64,000 nt of DNA from an uncultured Clostridiaceae bacterium (GTDB taxonomy: Bacteria; Bacillota; Clostridia; TANB77; CAG-508). Position 1 is the stretch's first letter. Every line of letters begins with the position of its first letter. The notes beneath the pieces were generated by a model. That model did not search any database, was not told the DNA's origin, and saw nothing but the letters and a program-made list of their open reading frames with translations. Shown here piece by piece: positions 62,978-64,000 of this stretch. The stretch spans positions 1 through 64,000 of the forward strand of contig CAKNOI010000001.1 in the NCBI GenBank assembly GCA_930990125.1. Reading direction: 5' to 3'. The position numbers were made by a program, and so were the translations under genes.

Positions 62978-63032
62978 TTTTATCGTATAGGAAGGGTTTT
63001 CTTAAGCATAGGAACCCTCCTATACGGTAAAA
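62978..63032 (-). terminator. Terminator of the second dockerin gene
   Basis: On the minus strand TTTTACCGTATAGGAGGG pairs with CCCTTCCTATACGATAAAA across a loop; wobbles and one bulge. It separates this gene from the sortase operon. Confidence 0.75.
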
Positions 63033-63035
63033 ACA

Positions 63036-64000
63036 CTATCCTTCAATGGTATATTTACCAAGTTTTGCTTTTATAATTGCTAACGCATCAGATGAATTTG
63101 GAACACCACCTGTTTTTCTAGTGTTTTCTGTTACTCTTGCTGCTTCTAATTGTAAATTGGTTGGTATTTCTAATTTTCCTGTTTTATTTTTAATAATCAT
63201 TAACGCATCTTTTGCAGATGGAATACCTGTTCCCGTTACATCTCCGTAAATTAATGCTACATACTCGTTTACTACTTTTCCTTCTTTATTGTATATTTTA
63301 ACAATAGCTCCTGTAAAGAGTTTATCATTAGACTTTAATTCTTCTTTACCATCATAAGCTTTTGCTGTATATCCAGATTGAAGATTATTATTTGCTAATG
63401 CTTTAGATACCTCTAAATTATTAGTGTCAAATCCGGTAAGAGCCAATTTTGTATTCATAGAATCTCCGTATACTTCTTTTGTTTTTAATGTATTTTCTTT
63501 AAAGTATACATTCTCAGTTTCTTCTAGTTTTACAAGTGCTCCTTCTCCATCTAAGGTTAAAGTCCAGATACTACCATCTTCTCTTAAGATTACGTTTCTT
63601 ACAAGTGCTCCTGTATTATATTCTATTAAATATTGAAAATCAACAACATTTGTTAATATTTCCTTTTCTCCAAGGTATAATTTTCCGTCTAATGCTAGTT
63701 TTAAATCTTCTGATCTTTTCTTTTGCTCTAATTCTTTTCCAGATTGTATTACTCTATATGTCCCATCTTTATCTACATAAGAATCTCCAGCAGCAAAGTG
63801 GTCAAATCCATCCCTTAATTTAATTGGATTTTTTGCATCTGTTATATTCCAAATTGTACCAGATTCATCTACAACATACTCATAGCTTGCAGCTATAATT
63901 GGGAAATCACATATTAATTTATTATTAATAGAATATGTTTTTCCATCTGTTTTTACTAAGTATGAACCTACTATTTTTTCTACATTTGTTGCAACAGGAT
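63036..64000 (-). CDS. Dockerin-like secreted protein, paralogue (5' part outside window)
   Basis: The frame is open to the window edge; only the C-terminal ~320 residues are visible. They match 58964-61471 closely: NVEKIVGSY, the DESGTIW-type repeats, GFDTNNLEVSKALANNNLQS, and the dockerin pair GDVTGTGIPSAKDALMIIKN and VPNSSDALAIIKAKLG. The ATG at 63458 is internal. As with its paralogue, it should be secreted and bind the neighbouring cohesin protein. The duplicate copies suggest the locus expands by tandem duplication. Confidence 0.85.
   Translation of the reverse strand, partial: PVATNVEKIVGSYLVKTDGKTYSINNKLICDFPIIAASYEYVVDESGTIWNITDAKNPIKLRDGFDHFAAGDSYVDKDGTYRVIQSGKELEQKKRSEDLKLALDGKLYLGEKEILTNVVDFQYLIEYNTGALVRNVILREDGSIWTLTLDGEGALVKLEETENVYFKENTLKTKEVYGDSMNTKLALTGFDTNNLEVSKALANNNLQSGYTAKAYDGKEELKSNDKLFTGAIVKIYNKEGKVVNEYVALIYGDVTGTGIPSAKDALMIIKNKTGKLEIPTNLQLEAARVTENTRKTGGVPNSSDALAIIKAKLGKYTIEG

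Noticed and set aside
63036-63458. 140-aa protein starting at ATG 63458
   Set aside because: The frame is open far upstream with sequence matching its paralogue at 58964, so the ATG is internal.
1-64000. CRISPR array, prophage or complete insertion sequence
   Set aside because: No regularly spaced repeats, cas genes, phage structural genes, integrase or transposase were seen.

Overview
The window comes from a low-GC, Gram-positive anaerobe of the Clostridia type, probably an uncultured gut lineage. The evidence is a PolC-type replicative polymerase, T-box leaders in front of glyS and thrS, pyruvate phosphate dikinase, single-chain glycyl-tRNA synthetase, sortase/cohesin/dockerin surface proteins and strong AGGAGG ribosome binding sites. 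Almost all genes lie on the minus strand. Many promoters fit TTGACA-17-TATAAT or an extended TGATACAAT form. I cannot name the species.

Layout. 1-12.9 kb: end of galE, a lytic transglycosylase, polA, a surface-glycan group (acyltransferase 3, polytopic proteins, YfhO-like and GT39-like enzymes) with a broken queH that carries an inserted rhuM fragment, then ruvB. 13-15.2 kb: an orphan small gene, rpiA and an anchored protein. 15.3-19.05 kb: an AT-rich accessory cassette (NUDIX hydrolase, nucleoside phosphorylase, radical SAM enzyme, HIT-like remnant, histidine phosphatase) around a long hairpin. 19.1-22.3 kb: sugar acetyltransferase, Ig-domain polysaccharide deacetylase, M23 peptidase. 22.4-34.6 kb: ppdK, glyS with T-box, two paralogous tandem-HTH proteins, a DUF1294 protein, a zinc-ribbon orphan, polC and a Cys-cluster protein. 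34.8-50 kb: transport and envelope genes (AI-2E family, three P-type ATPases, MFS/spermidine-synthase-like protein, LiaF/DUF4097 pair, flavin reductase, ABC exporter). 50-58.7 kb: a TGA-interrupted gene, tRNA-Leu, deoB, a 755-aa unknown, thrS with T-box and a hydrolase. 58.9-64 kb: a sortase, a sortase-anchored cohesin protein and two dockerin-like proteins.

The most unusual observation is a shared recoding-like site. Three unrelated genes (queH-like, mgtA-like, MFS/spermidine-synthase-like) are each split by one frame change. In all three the change falls at the in-frame codons NNA CGG AAT, and skipping the C (reading GGA) restores a full-length protein with x-Gly-Ile at the join. Hand checking about 8,800 codons of thirteen other large core genes found no in-frame CGG at all. 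In this window CGG is read as Arg only in small orphan genes and in the radical SAM gene. This fits +1 frameshifting at a starved or poorly decoded CGG codon, though three parallel insertions or a systematic sequence error must be excluded. Also notable: a rhuM fragment bounded by a 13-bp direct repeat inside the 3' end of queH, a gene with a consensus promoter and an in-frame TGA, and the compact cohesin-dockerin-sortase locus.
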